Positions 4,726 to 6,059 of a stretch of DNA of 6,059 nucleotides are shown one piece after another; the first letter of the stretch is position 1; every line of letters starts with the position of its first letter. A program made the position numbers and the translations under genes. The stretch covers positions 6,780 through 12,838 of the forward strand of contig PXQL01000058.1 of the NCBI GenBank assembly GCA_003021335.1, written 5' to 3'. This DNA comes from Halobacteriales archaeon QH_10_67_13. GTDB lineage: Archaea; Halobacteriota; Halobacteria; Halobacteriales; Haloarculaceae. Under the pieces are notes generated by a model that saw nothing but the letters and a program-made list of their open reading frames with translations, had not been told where the DNA came from and ran no database searches.

Positions 4726-6059
4726 TCACCGCCGCCAGAACGCCCCGGTCAACAGCACCAACACGGGCATGATCTCAAGCCGACCGATCCACATCAGAAA
4801 CGCCATCAGGAGCTTCGTCGTCGGGGGAAAGTCGAGGAAGCTGCCGAACGGCCCTATGAGGCCGAACCCGGGCCCGATGTTGCCGAGGGTGGCCAGACTG
4901 GCGCTGATCGCCTCAAGCGGCGTCAACGAGAGCCCGACGCGAGTCGCGTCGAGAACGATCAGCACCGTCCCGGTGATGAAGGCAAGCAGATACAGGAAGG
5001 TGAACCCGATCATCGCCCGAACCGATTCCTCGCCGATAACCCGTCCGCCGAGTCGAATCGGCCTGACGGCGTCGGGGTGGGCCGCGTTGAAAATCGTTCG
5101 CCTGACCACCTTGGTGACGATAATCCAGCGAATCACCTTGATCCCGCCGCCGGTCGACCCCGATCAACGCCATCTTTGCCGGCGTCTCCCACTGAGCGAA
5201 GTCACTGGTCGCGTACCCCGTCGAGTTCAACAACGAGCCGATCTGGAACGCCGCCTGCCGTGCCGCGTTCTCGAGTGTCCCCTCGGTCCGTCCGCCGAGC
5301 TCCCCGAGCGGGGGCGCCGAACCGGTGAACAACAGCCCCCAGAGGACGAGCGCGATCCCGACGACAGCGCCGAGATACACGCGTAACTCCCGGTCCGATA
5401 GAAACGATTCGTAGTTACGCTGCAGGACATAATAGAACAGTCCGAAGTTCACGCCGGCGACGATCATAAACGGGATCACCACCCACTGTACCGCCGGAGA
5501 AAAGGCTGCTATGCTGTCCGCCTGTGGGGAAAATCCACCTGTGGGTAGCGTCGTGAACCCGTGTGCGACCGCGTTGTACAGGTCCATATTGGGCGCCAGA
5601 TTCGTCTCGAGAACACGACCGGTCTGTGACAGGCCAAAGAGGAGCCCGATGTACAACAGGGTAAGCGAGATGTAAAACAGCCAGAGCAGGCGCGCGGTTT
5701 TGACGATCTTCGGGGTGAGTTTCTGCAGCTCCGGGCCGGGAGTCTCTGAGTTCATGACCTGTGCACCGTTGACGGCAATCTCGGGGAGAATGGCGACCAT
5801 CAGGACGATAATGCCCATCCCGCCAAGCCACTGGGTGAGCTGACGCCACATCAACAGCGCGTGGGAGTGTTGCTCGAACGAGATTTCCCCGAGGACAGTC
5901 GACCCAGTCGTTGTGAACCCGGACATCGACTCGAACAGGGCGTTGCTTACCGACTCGAACGCCGCCTCCGGCGAGTCGACGCTCAGCCCGACCGTCGACG
6001 CCGTCCCGTATCCGGCGATGAGATACGGGATCGACCCCAAAACGGCGACGACTCCCCAC
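4726..6059 (-). pseudogene. trkH: TrkH-type potassium uptake pore subunit, frameshifted and 5'-truncated by the window edge
   Basis: TrkH is the membrane pore of the Trk potassium uptake system and normally works with a cytoplasmic TrkA regulator. Reading continues to the window edge upstream of a TTG at 6040 (WGVVAVLGSIPYL), so the true start and first helices lie outside. Four pore loops are visible: TTTGSTV (5894-5914), TTLPTGGF (5531-5554), STGYATSD (5201-5224) and TLGNIGPGFG (4861-4890). The first three are in one frame, which runs through KMALI at about 5162-5176 and then gives Arg-rich nonsense to a stop at 4913. The rest (SGSTGGGIKV, then to TGAFWRR and a natural stop at 4726) is in another frame, beginning at 5163 right after a TGA. 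Relatives have roughly nine more residues between these two segments, so a deletion near 26 nt is likely. The lost segment leads into the glycine-rich gating loop. Either the gene is dead, or the assembly is wrong here. Confidence 0.85.

Noticed and set aside
4913..5160. Continuation of the upstream trkH frame past KMALI as a novel C-terminal domain
   Set aside because: The roughly 80 residues after the junction are Arg/Asp-rich nonsense, while the other frame over the same bases encodes clear TrkH sequence including the fourth pore loop.
1..6059. CRISPR array, tRNA or rRNA gene, insertion sequence or prophage signature
   Set aside because: I saw no regularly spaced direct repeats, no tRNA-like cloverleaf, no rRNA stretches and no transposase or integrase motifs by eye on either strand. 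A covariance-model scan would settle the small RNAs.

Overview
The window looks like chromosomal DNA from a haloarchaeon (class Halobacteria). It is GC-rich, its proteins are strongly acidic (Asp/Glu-rich), and one gene has an archaeal TATA element about 25 nt upstream of its start codon, as expected for a leaderless transcript. The families present are also typical: an HTH regulator overlapping a DUF7521-like membrane protein, a tandem-RCK potassium channel, a stand-alone universal stress protein, a TrkH subunit and a small CPxC zinc protein. Genus cannot be fixed from the sequence alone.

Layout, left to right. On the minus strand, positions 1-139 hold the N-terminus of an APC-superfamily amino acid transporter that runs off the left edge. 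It is preceded at 202-399 by a 65-residue protein with four cysteines in a zinc-ribbon pattern. Positions 400-893 hold no convincing gene. On the plus strand, 894-1316 (winged-helix regulator) and 1313-1612 (three-helix membrane protein) overlap by ATGA and form a two-gene unit. After a roughly 320-nt gap, 1931-3583 encodes a potassium channel subunit: two membrane helices, a pore loop and two consecutive RCK modules. It converges on a minus-strand universal stress protein (3626-4360), with a perfect 9-bp inverted repeat in the 42-nt gap. After a 365-nt spacer containing another perfect 9-bp inverted repeat, the right end (4726-6059, minus) is a trkH-type potassium uptake gene. It is cut at its 5' end by the window edge and broken by a frame change near 5161-5165.

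The right half is a potassium-homeostasis locus: an RCK-gated channel, a nucleotide-binding-fold stress protein and a TrkH pore subunit. High cytoplasmic potassium is central to haloarchaeal osmoadaptation, so clustering of these functions makes sense. The most notable lesion is in trkH. All four pore loops are still encoded, but the frame changes just before the conserved GSTGGGIK segment, and comparison with the family suggests a deletion of roughly 26 nt rather than a one-base slip. I find no clear new multi-gene system. The least characterised unit is the overlapping regulator/membrane-protein pair, followed by the small zinc protein next to the transporter.
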